Source: Enterobacteriaceae endosymbiont of Plateumaris sericea
GTDB taxonomy: Bacteria > Pseudomonadota > Gammaproteobacteria > Enterobacterales > Enterobacteriaceae
Assembly: GCF_012562605.1 (NCBI RefSeq)
Contig: NZ_CP046224.1
Location: forward strand, 70,157-134,156
Direction: 5' to 3'
Length of the DNA: 64,000 nucleotides
Part shown: one piece after another, positions 1-9,434 of the stretch
How the letters are laid out: every line of letters starts with the position of its first letter
Position numbering within the stretch: position 1 is the stretch's first letter
Notes under the pieces: model-generated
The model's input: only the letters and a program-made list of their open reading frames with translations
Database searches by the model: none
Told to the model about the DNA's origin: nothing
Translations under genes and position numbers: made by a program

Positions 1-925
1 TAATAGGATTATATGAAAAAATATTTGTAAAAGAACTTCCTTTTATTTCTCCTAATATATTCCAAACCATTATTTTTGCTTTTTGCATTATATTTTTAAC
101 TAAATTTTTAGCAATAATTATAATTTCATTATTAATTTTTATTAATTGATAATTAATATTAGGATGTATTGCTATTGCTTTATTTGCAGGTATTGTCCAT
201 GGAGTTGTTGTCCATATTAATAATGAAATATCAAAATTATTTTTTATATTACAATATTCTTTAATAAAATTAGTATTAATAATTTTAAATTTAATATATA
301 AAGATAATGATTTTTTATTTAAATAATCTACTTCTGCTTCAGCTAAAGAAGAACAACAAGAAATACACCAATGTACTGGTTTTTCTCCTTTATATATATG
401 ATTATTTTGTAATACTTTACTAAATGTTCTAATTATATTAGCTTCTGTTTTAAAATCCATAGTTAAATATGGATTATCCCAATCAGCAATAACTCCTAAT
501 CTAATAAAATCTTTTTTTTGTTTTTTAATTTGTTTTAATGCATATTTTCTACATTCTAATCTTAATTGTGATGTAGAAAATTTTTTATTTAATATCTTTA
601 ATTTTTGTTCTACTTTTTGTTCTATAGGTAAACCATGACAATCCCATCCAGGAATAAATAAAGAATTATAACCATTCATATTTTTTGATTTAATAATAAT
701 ATCTTTTAAAATTTTATTAAAAGCATGACCAATATGAATATCTCCATTAGCATATGGTGGACCATCATGTAAAATAAAAATTTTTTTTTCTTTTTTAGAA
801 TTAAGTATTCTTTGATATAAATTATCATTTTTCCATTTTTTTAATATAATTAATTCATTAATAGAAAGATTTGCTTTCATTGGAAATTTAGTTTTTGGTA
901 AATTTAATTTAAATTTATTTTTCAT
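1..925 (-). CDS. ileS: Isoleucyl-tRNA synthetase, N-terminal part (cut by window edge)
   Basis: Class I aminoacyl-tRNA synthetase that charges tRNA-Ile in the cytoplasm. About 308 residues are visible, reading leftwards from an ATG at 925; the rest lies beyond the window edge. The class I signature HIGH is at residues 64-67, within DGPPYANGDIHIGH. The start of the CP1 editing insertion is present, including the threonine-rich editing motif WTTTPWT near residue 240, so proofreading looks retained here. In E. coli ribF lies between ileS and the divergent rpsT; here ribF is absent and the two genes are separated by 256 bp of very AT-rich DNA. Confidence 0.96.
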   Translation of the reverse strand, partial: MKNKFKLNLPKTKFPMKANLSINELIILKKWKNDNLYQRILNSKKEKKIFILHDGPPYANGDIHIGHAFNKILKDIIIKSKNMNGYNSLFIPGWDCHGLPIEQKVEQKLKILNKKFSTSQLRLECRKYALKQIKKQKKDFIRLGVIADWDNPYLTMDFKTEANIIRTFSKVLQNNHIYKGEKPVHWCISCCSSLAEAEVDYLNKKSLSLYIKFKIINTNFIKEYCNIKNNFDISLLIWTTTPWTIPANKAIAIHPNINYQLIKINNEIIIIAKNLVKNIMQKAKIMVWNILGEIKGSSFTNIFSYNPI

Positions 926-1181
926 ATTATAAATATTTCCCTAAAATATATTTTATATTATATAAAAAAATAATAAAAAATTTTTTATAATAAATATATT
1001 ATTTATAAAATTTTTAATAAATATTAACATATATTATTATTGAAACTGAAATTATAATATAATTAATAAAAATTAATTTTATTAAAGTTAATTTTTTAGA
1101 TATACTAAAATAAAATATATATATTTTTTAAAAAAGTATGTAATTTATAATTAAATTAAATTAATGGTTTAAGGAGATAAA

Positions 1182-1445
1182 ATGGCTAATATTAAATCAT
1201 CTAAAAAAAGAGTTATTAAATCTGAAAAACAAAGAAAACATAATATAAGTTATCGTTCAATGTTACGTACTTTTATAAAAAAAGTAAATAATGCATTATT
1301 AACAAAAAATAAAGATTTAATACAAACATCATTTAAACAAATGCAATCTATTATTGATAGACAAGTAAATCGTGGTTTAATACATAAAAATAAAGCTGCA
1401 CGTCATAAATCAAGATTATATTCTAAAATGAATAATATTATTTAA
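1182..1445 (+). CDS. rpsT: 30S ribosomal protein S20
   Basis: Primary 16S rRNA-binding protein of the small subunit, 87 residues, the normal length. The protein is very basic and begins [10 protein letters not shown] as in enterobacterial S20. A clear Shine-Dalgarno, AAGGAGAT, ends four bases before the ATG, one of the strongest in the window and fitting a highly expressed gene. It is divergent from ileS, as in E. coli, and is followed 11 bp later by erpA. Confidence 0.96.
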   Translation: MANIKSSKKRVIKSEKQRKHNISYRSMLRTFIKKVNNALLTKNKDLIQTSFKQMQSIIDRQVNRGLIHKNKAARHKSRLYSKMNNII

Positions 1446-1456
1446 TATATTATAAA

Positions 1457-1804
1457 ATGAAAAATAATTTAACAAATACATCAATAAAAATTACAAAAAT
1501 AGCTATTAACAGAATAAAAAAATTTATTATAAATAATCATATTAAAAAAGTTAATTTTAGAATATTTATAATTGGAGGTGGATGTAACGGATTTAAATAT
1601 GAATTTATTTTAGATGAAAAAATTAATAAAAAAGATATAATAATAAAATTATTAGATTTTTCTATTTTAATAGATCCTATTAGCATGCAATATTTATTTG
1701 GAAGTGTAATTGATTATATTGAAAATATCGAAGGATCAAAATTTATTATTCGTAATCCTCAAGCTAAAACAACTTGTAATTGTGGTTCTTCTTTTGATAT
1801 TTAA
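1457..1804 (+). CDS. erpA: Iron-sulfur cluster insertion protein ErpA
   Basis: A-type carrier that delivers Fe-S clusters to apoproteins; in enterics it serves the isoprenoid enzymes IspG and IspH and respiratory enzymes. The protein has 115 residues against 114 in E. coli. The three cluster-ligand cysteines are visible: one in GGGCNGF and two in the C-terminal TTCNCGSSFDI. The C-terminal wording (NPQAKTTCNCGSS) matches ErpA better than IscA or SufA. LipA in this window is an Fe-S enzyme and a possible client. It starts 11 bp after rpsT, so cotranscription is likely. Confidence 0.93.
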   Translation: MKNNLTNTSIKITKIAINRIKKFIINNHIKKVNFRIFIIGGGCNGFKYEFILDEKINKKDIIIKLLDFSILIDPISMQYLFGSVIDYIENIEGSKFIIRNPQAKTTCNCGSSFDI

Positions 1805-1860
1805 TAAATATTATTTTAAAATTTTATACAGTATTTAAATATTTTATATAAAGGTAATAT

Positions 1861-2562
1861 ATGTCTACTATAAAATTAGTATTACTTCGTCATGGTCAAA
1901 GTCAATGGAATAAAGAAAATCTTTTTACTGGATGGTATGATATTGGATTATCTGAAGAAGGAATAATTGAAGCTGAACAAGCAGGAAAAATATTAAAAAA
2001 TTATAATTTTAAATTTGATTATGCTTATACTTCTGTTTTAAAAAGATCTATACATACTTTATGGTTAATTTTAACTGAATTAGATCAAATGTGGATACCA
2101 GTTAAAAAAACATGGAAATTAAATGAAAGACATTATGGAGCATTACAAGGACTTAATAAAGATCAAATAACTGAAAAATATGGAAAAAAACAAGTATATA
2201 AATGGAGACGTAGTTTTGATATTAATCCACCATCTTTAACTATAGAAGATCATCGATGTCCGAGATATGATTCTAAATATTCTAAACTAGAAGATTACGA
2301 ATTACCATTAACAGAAAGTTTATCAATGACTTTAAAAAGAGTAATAGATATATGGTTAAATGATATTTTATATAAATTAAAAAATAGAGAACGTATTATT
2401 ATAGTAGCACATGGAAATTCTTTACGTGCATTAATTAAATATATTGAAAATATTAATGATAATGATATAGTACATTTAAATATACCCACTGGTATTCCAA
2501 TAGTTTATGAATTTAATGAAAATATAAAATTTCATAAAAGATATTTTTTAAAAAACATATAA
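1861..2562 (+). CDS. gpmA: 2,3-bisphosphoglycerate-dependent phosphoglycerate mutase
   Basis: Glycolytic enzyme that interconverts 3- and 2-phosphoglycerate. The phosphohistidine motif LRHGQSQWN is at residues 9-17, and the second catalytic histidine lies in [10 protein letters not shown] near residue 184. At 233 residues it is about 17 shorter than E. coli GpmA, with the loss at the C-terminal tail, which is often trimmed in symbionts. AAAGG lies just upstream of the ATG. It is convergent with pta, only 6 bp away. Confidence 0.96.
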   Translation: MSTIKLVLLRHGQSQWNKENLFTGWYDIGLSEEGIIEAEQAGKILKNYNFKFDYAYTSVLKRSIHTLWLILTELDQMWIPVKKTWKLNERHYGALQGLNKDQITEKYGKKQVYKWRRSFDINPPSLTIEDHRCPRYDSKYSKLEDYELPLTESLSMTLKRVIDIWLNDILYKLKNRERIIIVAHGNSLRALIKYIENINDNDIVHLNIPTGIPIVYEFNENIKFHKRYFLKNI

Positions 2563-2568
2563 AAAATT

Positions 2569-4701
2569 TTATATTTTATTTGATGATTGAATAGATGTTA
2601 TAATTATAGTATAGATAATATCTTCAATAGAAGATCCTCTAGAAAGATCATTAACTGGTTTATTTATACCCTGTAAAATTGGACCAATAGATATTATTTC
2701 AGATGATCTTTGTACTGCTTTATAAGTAATATTTCCTGCATTAAGATTAGGAAAAATAATAATATTAGCTTGACCGGCAACTAAAGAATTAGGAGCCTTA
2801 TATTTACCAATATTTTTTATTATAGCAGCATCATATTGTAAGGGTCCATCTATAATTAAATTAGGATATTTATTTTGAACAATTTTAGTTGCTTGAAATA
2901 CTAGATCAACATCTTTTCCAGCAGCAGAATTACCTGTAGCATATGACATCATTGCAATTTTAGGTTTTATATTAAATAATTTAGCGGATTCAGCAGATTG
3001 TATTGCTATTTCAGCTAATTGTTCTGCATTAGGATTAGGATTAATAGCACAATCACCATATATTAATACTCCTTGTTTAAGTAACATAAAAAATATAGAT
3101 GATATTAAAGAATACTGAGGTAAAGTTTTAATAATTTGTAATGCAGGTCTAATTGTATCAGCAGTAGTATGATTTACACCTGATACTAAACCATCTACTT
3201 CTCCTAATTTTAACATGATAGTAGCTAAAAATATATTATTTTTTAATAAATTTTGGATTGAATATATATCCATATTTTTATATTTTTTCATATTTATAAC
3301 AAAATTAATATAATTATTTCTGATATGATCAGGATCGATAATATTAATTGTTTTATCTAAAAAAATATTATTTATTTTTGCTATATTTTCTATTTCTTTA
3401 ACTTTACCTAATAAAATACAATTAGCAATTTTTTGATTTGCACATATCGAAGCTGCTTTTATAATACGTAATTCATTTCCTTCTGGAAGTAAAATAGATT
3501 TATTTATTTCTTTTGCTTGTTTAATTATATTATATTTAAAAATATATGGTGATATATAATCATCATTAATATTTTTATTAAAGTTATTAAAAAATATAAT
3601 TTTATCTATATATTTTAACATATAATTTTTAATTTTATTAATTAATAATTTATCTTGTAATGGAAAATAATTTTTATTAAAATTTTCTAATTTAGAATAT
3701 ATTTGCCAAATATTTAAATTTATATTTAAAAGTGTTATATTGTTTTTTATACTTAAATTAATTAAATTATTAATAAATTTATTATCAATAATATAATTTT
3801 CTTTATATTCTGTAAATAAAATTGCTGTAATAATATTACCATTAATAATTAATTTATATAAATATTTTAAAAAATTTATATTATTAATAGAAACAATAAT
3901 TACATATTCAAAAAAATGTTTTTTATATATAATATTATTATCTATAAAAATAGTGGATTTTATCTTACAATTATCAATAATATTAATTATATTACAATTT
4001 AAATATTGACATATTTCTATTATATTAATTTTAAATATATGAGATATTTTCCCCCATGGAATATATATAAAAGATTTATTATTTTTTAATAAAAAAGAAT
4101 TAATATTATTAGTTATTTTTTTTTCTATATTATTTTTTAAAAATATATTATAACAATAAAAAAAAGGATTATTATTTTTTTGAAAAGATTCTTTAATAAT
4201 ATACAATGAATTATATAATTGTTTTTTACTTAAAAAATTATTAAAAATAGAATTAATTTTTAATTTTATTTGTTCAAAAGTATTTTTTTTTAACATTGAT
4301 GTAACAAAAATAATATTTGCATTTAAAATTGTTGCTATTTTACAATTTAAATTAAAGAATAATTCTTGTTCTGTAGATATAGGTATTAATCCTTCTATTA
4401 GAATAATATTAGTTTTTGTTATATTAGAATAATAATTTTGAATAATATTATCTATTATATCATTATATTTTATTGTATTATCTAATTTTAAAATATTTAA
4501 TGATTTTATATAATCTATAGTAGTAGATTTGGTTAAAACTTCTTTTGTATAATTAAAAAAATTATTTTCTATTTGAGAAATAGGTTTAAAAAATTTACAT
4601 ATTAAATTTTGTGCTTGTAAATTATGAATTAATCCTAAATTAACACTTGTAAAAAAATTAACATCAACATCTACAGGTATTGATATAATAATTTTTGACA
4701 T
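2569..4701 (-). CDS. pta: Phosphate acetyltransferase
   Basis: Converts acetyl-CoA and phosphate to acetyl phosphate, the first half of the Pta-AckA route to acetate and ATP. At 710 residues it is close to E. coli (714). The catalytic C-terminal domain, from about residue 385, is well conserved (LVSGVNHTTADTIRP, GDCAINPNPNAEQLAEIA, DLSRGSS). The N-terminal P-loop-like and DRTGG regions, about residues 50-385, keep their length but have drifted to Lys/Asn/Ile-rich sequence, suggesting relaxed selection on the regulatory half. It lies 47 bp downstream of ackA in the ancestral ackA-pta order. Confidence 0.95.
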   Translation of the reverse strand: MSKIIISIPVDVDVNFFTSVNLGLIHNLQAQNLICKFFKPISQIENNFFNYTKEVLTKSTTIDYIKSLNILKLDNTIKYNDIIDNIIQNYYSNITKTNIILIEGLIPISTEQELFFNLNCKIATILNANIIFVTSMLKKNTFEQIKLKINSIFNNFLSKKQLYNSLYIIKESFQKNNNPFFYCYNIFLKNNIEKKITNNINSFLLKNNKSFIYIPWGKISHIFKINIIEICQYLNCNIINIIDNCKIKSTIFIDNNIIYKKHFFEYVIIVSINNINFLKYLYKLIINGNIITAILFTEYKENYIIDNKFINNLINLSIKNNITLLNINLNIWQIYSKLENFNKNYFPLQDKLLINKIKNYMLKYIDKIIFFNNFNKNINDDYISPYIFKYNIIKQAKEINKSILLPEGNELRIIKAASICANQKIANCILLGKVKEIENIAKINNIFLDKTINIIDPDHIRNNYINFVINMKKYKNMDIYSIQNLLKNNIFLATIMLKLGEVDGLVSGVNHTTADTIRPALQIIKTLPQYSLISSIFFMLLKQGVLIYGDCAINPNPNAEQLAEIAIQSAESAKLFNIKPKIAMMSYATGNSAAGKDVDLVFQATKIVQNKYPNLIIDGPLQYDAAIIKNIGKYKAPNSLVAGQANIIIFPNLNAGNITYKAVQRSSEIISIGPILQGINKPVNDLSRGSSIEDIIYTIIITSIQSSNKI

Positions 4702-4748
4702 AATTATATACTCCTTTTTGTAGATTTATTTTTATTATATAAAATATT

Positions 4749-5954
4749 TTAATTATTAATAAGAATAAATGTATCTTGTGCAATTAATAATTCTTCATTA
4801 GTTGGTATTACTAATATTGGTATACTATTGTGATTATTAATCAATCCTGTTTTACCATGTTTTATATTAATATTTAATTTTTTATTTATATTTATACCTA
4901 ATATTTTTAATTTTTTTATTGTTAATTCTCTAATTAAAATACTATTTTCTCCTATACCACCTGTAAAAATAATAGCATCTAATTTATGATTCATTAATAT
5001 AGTATAAGAAGCTATATATTTTGATAAACGATGTACAAATATTTTTACCGCATTTTTTATTTTTTTATCATTTAAATAATTATTTTCAATATATCTAAAA
5101 TCACTAGTTATATTTGTTAAACCTAACATCCCTGATTTATGAGTTAAAATATTTTCAATTAAATTGATATCCATTTTTAATTCTTTATTCATATAAAAAA
5201 TAATAGCTGGATCTATATCACCACATCTTGTACCCATAACTAATCCTTCTAATGGAGTTAATCCCATTGAAGTATCTACACTTTTACCTTGATAAATAGC
5301 AGTTACTGATGAACCATTTCCTAAATGACAAGAAATACAATTAAAATCATTAATTGGTTTTTTTAATATTTTAGATCCTTCTTCAGAAACATATCTGTGA
5401 CTTGTTCCATGAGCTCCATAACGACGTATTTTATATTTTTTATAAAAATATAATGGTAAAGCATATAAATATGATTCTTTAGGTATAGTTTGATGAAAAG
5501 AAGTATCAAATACTGCAACTTGTTTTTTTTTTAGATGTGGAAAAGATTTTAATGCTTCTTCTATACCAATTAATTGAATAGGATTATGTAATGGAGCAAA
5601 TATACATGCTTCTTTTATACCGTTTATAACTTTATTATTAATTATTACAGATTGTGTAAATTTTTCTCCTCCATGAACAATACGATGTCCAATAGCAATA
5701 ATATTATTAAATAATATTGGATACATAGTTAAAATTTTATTTGCTAAAAAATTTAATGCTATTCCATGAGAACTTTGTTTAGTTAAAAAAAATTTTTCTT
5801 CAGAATTATTGATTTCCCATTTAATATAAGCTTTAATATTATTAAAATATTCTGCAATACCAGATAATAAAGTTTTTTTATTTACAGGATTAATTATAGC
5901 AAATTTTAAAGAAGAACTGCCACAATTAATTACAAGTATTAGTTTATATGACAT
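4749..5954 (-). CDS. ackA: Acetate kinase
   Basis: Transfers phosphate from acetyl phosphate to ADP, giving acetate and ATP. The protein has 401 residues against 400 in E. coli. ASKHA-fold motifs are visible: NCGSSSLKFAI at residues 10-20, GHRIVHGGE with a catalytic arginine, AVFDTSFHQT, HLGNGSS and the C-terminal FTGGIGENS. It is first gene of the ackA-pta unit; the promoter should lie in the 312 bp upstream, where I see no confident elements. Retention of this pathway suggests fermentative ATP formation. Confidence 0.97.
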   Translation of the reverse strand: MSYKLILVINCGSSSLKFAIINPVNKKTLLSGIAEYFNNIKAYIKWEINNSEEKFFLTKQSSHGIALNFLANKILTMYPILFNNIIAIGHRIVHGGEKFTQSVIINNKVINGIKEACIFAPLHNPIQLIGIEEALKSFPHLKKKQVAVFDTSFHQTIPKESYLYALPLYFYKKYKIRRYGAHGTSHRYVSEEGSKILKKPINDFNCISCHLGNGSSVTAIYQGKSVDTSMGLTPLEGLVMGTRCGDIDPAIIFYMNKELKMDINLIENILTHKSGMLGLTNITSDFRYIENNYLNDKKIKNAVKIFVHRLSKYIASYTILMNHKLDAIIFTGGIGENSILIRELTIKKLKILGININKKLNINIKHGKTGLINNHNSIPILVIPTNEELLIAQDTFILINN

Positions 5955-6266
5955 AAATTATCCTAATATAAATTTATAAAAATATCTTTTTTATAATATA
6001 TAAATTTATAAAAAATAAAAATTTAATAATTAATATTATAATATATAGTTAATATAATTTAAATAATTTATATATATTATTTTATTAATAAATTAATAAA
6101 ATATTAAAAATATTTTTTAGTTATAATTATATAATATTTAAAAAATTTATTTTTTTTATATTATATATAAAATTATAGTAATATATTCATTGCAATATTT
6201 ATAAATATTGTTTTATAATATTTATAAATTATTAAAAAAAATTTTTATTTATAAAAATAAACATAC
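5955..6266. other. Intergenic region between ackA and tRNA-Cys
   Basis: This is 312 bp of extremely AT-rich sequence with no credible reading frame on either strand. It should contain the ackA promoter (minus) and the tRNA promoter (plus). A perfect 18-bp palindrome, CAATATTTATAAATATTG, lies at 6193-6210 within the candidate tRNA promoter. I see no gene remnant. Confidence 0.6.
6190..6219 (+). promoter_or_regulatory. Candidate sigma-70 promoter for the tRNA-Cys/tRNA-Leu pair
   Basis: A TTGCAA box at 6190-6195 is followed after 18 bp by a perfect TATAAT at 6214-6219, 47 bp before the tRNA-Cys 5' end. The spacer overlaps an 18-bp palindrome. In DNA this AT-rich a TATAAT arises easily by chance, so the call rests on the spacing and the position ahead of an RNA operon. 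Confidence 0.4.
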
Positions 6267-6337
6267 GGCGCATTGGCAGAATGGTTATGCAGAGGATTGC
6301 AAATCCTTTTATTTCGGTTCAATTCCGGAATGCGCCT
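6267..6337 (+). tRNA. cysT: tRNA-Cys (GCA)
   Basis: The cloverleaf folds with acceptor arms GGCGCAT (6267-6273) and ATGCGCC (6330-6336), discriminator T at 6337, anticodon GCA at 6299-6301 in loop TTGCAAA, and T-arm GGTTCAATTCC. It resembles E. coli tRNA-Cys closely. The 3' CCA is not encoded (a T run follows), so the tRNA nucleotidyltransferase must add it. E. coli has glyW-cysT-leuZ; only cysT and leuZ remain here. Confidence 0.95.
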
Positions 6338-6369
6338 TTTTTAAAATTAAAATAATATTTTTTTAAAAA

Positions 6370-6459
6370 GCCCAGATGGTGGAATTGGTAGACACAAGGG
6401 ACTTAAAATCCCTCGGCATATATATTGTTGTGCGGGTTCAAGTCCCGCTCTGGGTACCA
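6370..6459 (+). tRNA. leuZ: tRNA-Leu (TAA)
   Basis: A class II tRNA with a long variable arm, nearly identical to E. coli tRNA-Leu(UAA). The acceptor arms are GCCCAGA and TCTGGGT, with a G-T pair at position 1-72. The anticodon TAA is at 6404-6406 and the T-arm is GGGTTCAAGTCCC. Unlike the neighbouring tRNA-Cys, the CCA end is encoded (6457-6459). It lies 32 bp after tRNA-Cys and is probably on the same transcript. Confidence 0.96.
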
Positions 6460-6499
6460 AAATAATTATTTTACAATATATTAAAAATAATTAATAATT

Positions 6500-6961
6500 T
6501 TAAATAGATTGTTTTATATTATTTAATAAATTATTAAAATAAGTAAATAATTGTGGGTGATTTCTTAATATATCTTGATAATATATATAATTACAATAAT
6601 TTAATAAATATAAAAATATTAAGATTATTATAACACCTCTAAATATACCAAAAAATAGACCTAAAATTTTATTTATTTTATCTAAAATAGATCTATGTAT
6701 TTTTTTATTTAAATAATAATTAATTAAATATCCAATAATTAATATTATTATAAATAAAATAAACATAGAAATACTATTTTTTAATAATAAGCTATCAATT
6801 CCGTATATTTTTTTAGATAAAAAATAATAATATTTTTTAGATAAATAATATGCGAAAAACCAAGTAAATATTGATAATGTTTCTTTTAAAAAACCTCTAA
6901 ACCAACTTATTAAAGTTGAAATAATAATAATTATTATAAGAAGATAATCAATCCAATACAT
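6500..6961 (-). CDS. cvpA: CvpA family inner-membrane protein
   Basis: Small polytopic inner-membrane protein, 153 residues against 162 in E. coli. It begins MYWIDYLLIIIII and has the conserved WFRGFLKETLS segment near residues 21-31, followed by hydrophobic stretches consistent with four membrane segments. The molecular function is unsettled; in E. coli it is linked to colicin V production and sits upstream of purF. No purF is adjacent here. Assignment rests on the N-terminal motif and the hydropathy pattern. Confidence 0.85.
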   Translation of the reverse strand: MYWIDYLLIIIIIISTLISWFRGFLKETLSIFTWFFAYYLSKKYYYFLSKKIYGIDSLLLKNSISMFILFIIILIIGYLINYYLNKKIHRSILDKINKILGLFFGIFRGVIIILIFLYLLNYCNYIYYQDILRNHPQLFTYFNNLLNNIKQSI

Positions 6962-7189
6962 ATTATTCTATGTAAACCTCAATGTTAAATTATAAAAATT
7001 TTATCTTAAATGTTTACAAAAATTTTATTTTATAAAAAATATATAATTATGAAATTATTATTTTTTATATTTTAATATAAATTTTATATAAAATATTTCA
7101 TATAAATTATAATTATATATTAAATTAATAATTTTTTAATAAAAATTAAACTTTTAAATATTAATTAAAATTATTATAAAAATAATTTT

Positions 7190-8017
7190 TTATAAAATAT
7201 ATGGAAAATTTAGGTGATTATAATATGGGATATTAAATTTTTTTGGATATTCTATTTCTATTAAAAATAATCCATTAGGTTTTACTGTAGCTGATGCTTT
7301 AGTTCTATCTTTTATTTTTAATAATTCTAATAACCAAGTTTCTTTTTTTATATTTGATCCTATTTCTAATAAACAACCTACTATTGTACGTACCATATGA
7401 TAAATAAAAGAATTAGCTTTAATATCAATAATTATATAATTATTATGTTTTGTTATATTAAGATGTATTATTTTTCTATAAGAACTATTAGATTGACATT
7501 TAACAGATCTAAAAGAAGTTAAATCATTTTCTCCTATTAAATATTTTGCTGCTTTATTCATTTTTATAATATCTAAATTATGATGATATTGAGTAACTAA
7601 ATTATTTAATATACCAGATCGATATTTACTATTATATATAATGTAATAATATTTACGAGATATAGCACTAAATCTTGCATGAAAATCTTTGATTACTGGA
7701 ATAATCCAATTAACTACTATATCTTTAGGTAATAAACTATTAATTCCTAATATCCAAGATTTAATTTTACGTATAGTATGAGTTTCAAAATGAATAACTT
7801 GTCCTATACTATGAACTCCTATATCTGTTCTACCAGCACAAAAAACTTCTATATTATGATTAGCAATTATAGATATTGCATTTTCTATATGTTGCTGTAT
7901 AGTATTTGGATTTTTTTTTTGTTTTTGCCATCCATGGTAATTACTACCATTATATTCTATACCTAAAGCAAATTTATTGTTTTTTTTTATATTAATTTGA
8001 TTATTATTTACTAACAA
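7190..8017 (-). CDS. truA: tRNA pseudouridine(38-40) synthase
   Basis: Makes pseudouridine at positions 38-40 of the tRNA anticodon arm. The catalytic aspartate lies in CAGRTDIGVHSIGQ, near residues 61-74. Later motifs include FHARFSAISRKYYY and FIYHMVRTIVG. At 275 residues it is near the E. coli length (270). In E. coli truA and cvpA are a few kb apart, so this pair probably preserves an ancestral neighbourhood with the intervening genes deleted. Confidence 0.95.
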   Translation of the reverse strand: MLVNNNQINIKKNNKFALGIEYNGSNYHGWQKQKKNPNTIQQHIENAISIIANHNIEVFCAGRTDIGVHSIGQVIHFETHTIRKIKSWILGINSLLPKDIVVNWIIPVIKDFHARFSAISRKYYYIIYNSKYRSGILNNLVTQYHHNLDIIKMNKAAKYLIGENDLTSFRSVKCQSNSSYRKIIHLNITKHNNYIIIDIKANSFIYHMVRTIVGCLLEIGSNIKKETWLLELLKIKDRTKASATVKPNGLFLIEIEYPKKFNIPYYNHLNFPYIL

Positions 8018-8167
8018 ATTTTATTCCTTTATTTACAATAATATATAAATCTGTTTCTATTTTATAGAAAATTATATAAAATAATATTTTAAGAAAATAA
8101 TTTAATAATAAAAATTATATTTATTTAAAATTAAAAATATAATATTAAATATAGAGTTTAACATATA

Positions 8168-9388
8168 ATGAAAGTAATAAATAATTGTATTAAATATTAT
8201 TATAAAATATTAATTAACTTAATATTAATTATTACATACACGATGTATTCTTGTATATCTTATAGTCATGAAAATATTTTTGAAAATATATCTAAACCTA
8301 TGATAAATGCTGAATCATATATTTTAATAGATTATCATACAGGTTTAGTATTAGCAGAAAAAAATGCAGATATACATTATAAACCTGCTAGTTTAGCAAA
8401 AGTAATGACTAGTTATGTAATTGAACAAGCTATCAAATTACAAAAAATTCATCGTAATGATATAGTTGCTATAGGTAAACATGCTCATTATTTAGGTAAT
8501 ACATTATTTAATGGTTCATCTTTAATGTTTTTAAAATATGGTGACCATGTTTTTGTTAAAGATTTAATTAAAGGGATTATATTACAATCAGGTAATGATG
8601 CTTGTGTTGCAATGGCTGAATATATATCTGGAAATCAAAATAATTTTGTTAATTTAATGAATTTTTATTCAAGAAAAATAGGGTTAAAAGATACAATTTT
8701 TAAAAATGTACATGGATTAGATGAATTTAATCAATATACTTCTGCTAGAGATATGTCAATTTTAGGATCAGCATTAATAAGAGATTTTCCTAATCAATAT
8801 AATTTATATAAAGAAAAAGAATTTACCTTTAATAAAATTCATCAAACAAATCGTAATTCATTATTATGGGATAAATATTTAAATGTAGATGGTATTAAAA
8901 CTGGACATACTAAAACTGCTGGTTATAATTTAATAGTTTCTGCTAAAAAATATAATATGAGACTTTTAGCTGTTATTTTAGGAGAAAAAACTGAAAAAAA
9001 TCGTACATTAGAAAGTAAAATATTATTAAATTGGGGGTTTAAAAATTTTAAAACTATTAATCCAATAATGAAATATAAAAAATTTAGTTCTGTTCCAGTT
9101 TTTTTTGGAAAATATCATTTTATACCTATAGGTGTCAATAAAGACATATATTTAACTTATATAAAAAGTCAAGAAAAAAAACTAAACGTAATATATATTA
9201 TTCATTATAATAAAATAGTAGCACCTATTTATAAATATCAAATATTAGGAAGTGTTAGTTTTGTAATAAATAATCATATATTAAAAACTTATCCATTAAT
9301 ATCTTTAAAAGATATTCCTAGAGGTAATATTTTTATTTGTATTTTTGATTATATTAGATTATTATTAAGCAAATGGTTGTATCAATAA
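8168..9388 (+). CDS. dacA: D-alanyl-D-alanine carboxypeptidase, PBP5 type
   Basis: Periplasmic low-molecular-weight penicillin-binding protein that trims the terminal D-Ala from peptidoglycan stem peptides. An N-terminal hydrophobic signal segment (about residues 9-30) precedes the active-site motifs SLAK (the SxxK tetrad), SGN in LQSGNDACVAMAE and KTG in VDGIKTGHTKTAGYN. The C-terminus ends in an amphipathic helix (FDYIRLLLSKWLYQ) of the membrane-anchoring kind. It has 406 residues (E. coli DacA 403). Adjacency to lipB favours dacA over dacC and implies a peptidoglycan layer is still maintained. Confidence 0.93.
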   Translation: MKVINNCIKYYYKILINLILIITYTMYSCISYSHENIFENISKPMINAESYILIDYHTGLVLAEKNADIHYKPASLAKVMTSYVIEQAIKLQKIHRNDIVAIGKHAHYLGNTLFNGSSLMFLKYGDHVFVKDLIKGIILQSGNDACVAMAEYISGNQNNFVNLMNFYSRKIGLKDTIFKNVHGLDEFNQYTSARDMSILGSALIRDFPNQYNLYKEKEFTFNKIHQTNRNSLLWDKYLNVDGIKTGHTKTAGYNLIVSAKKYNMRLLAVILGEKTEKNRTLESKILLNWGFKNFKTINPIMKYKKFSSVPVFFGKYHFIPIGVNKDIYLTYIKSQEKKLNVIYIIHYNKIVAPIYKYQILGSVSFVINNHILKTYPLISLKDIPRGNIFICIFDYIRLLLSKWLYQ

Positions 9389-9434
9389 TTTTTTAAAATA
9401 ATATCTTTCATTAAAATCAATATTCATATTAATT

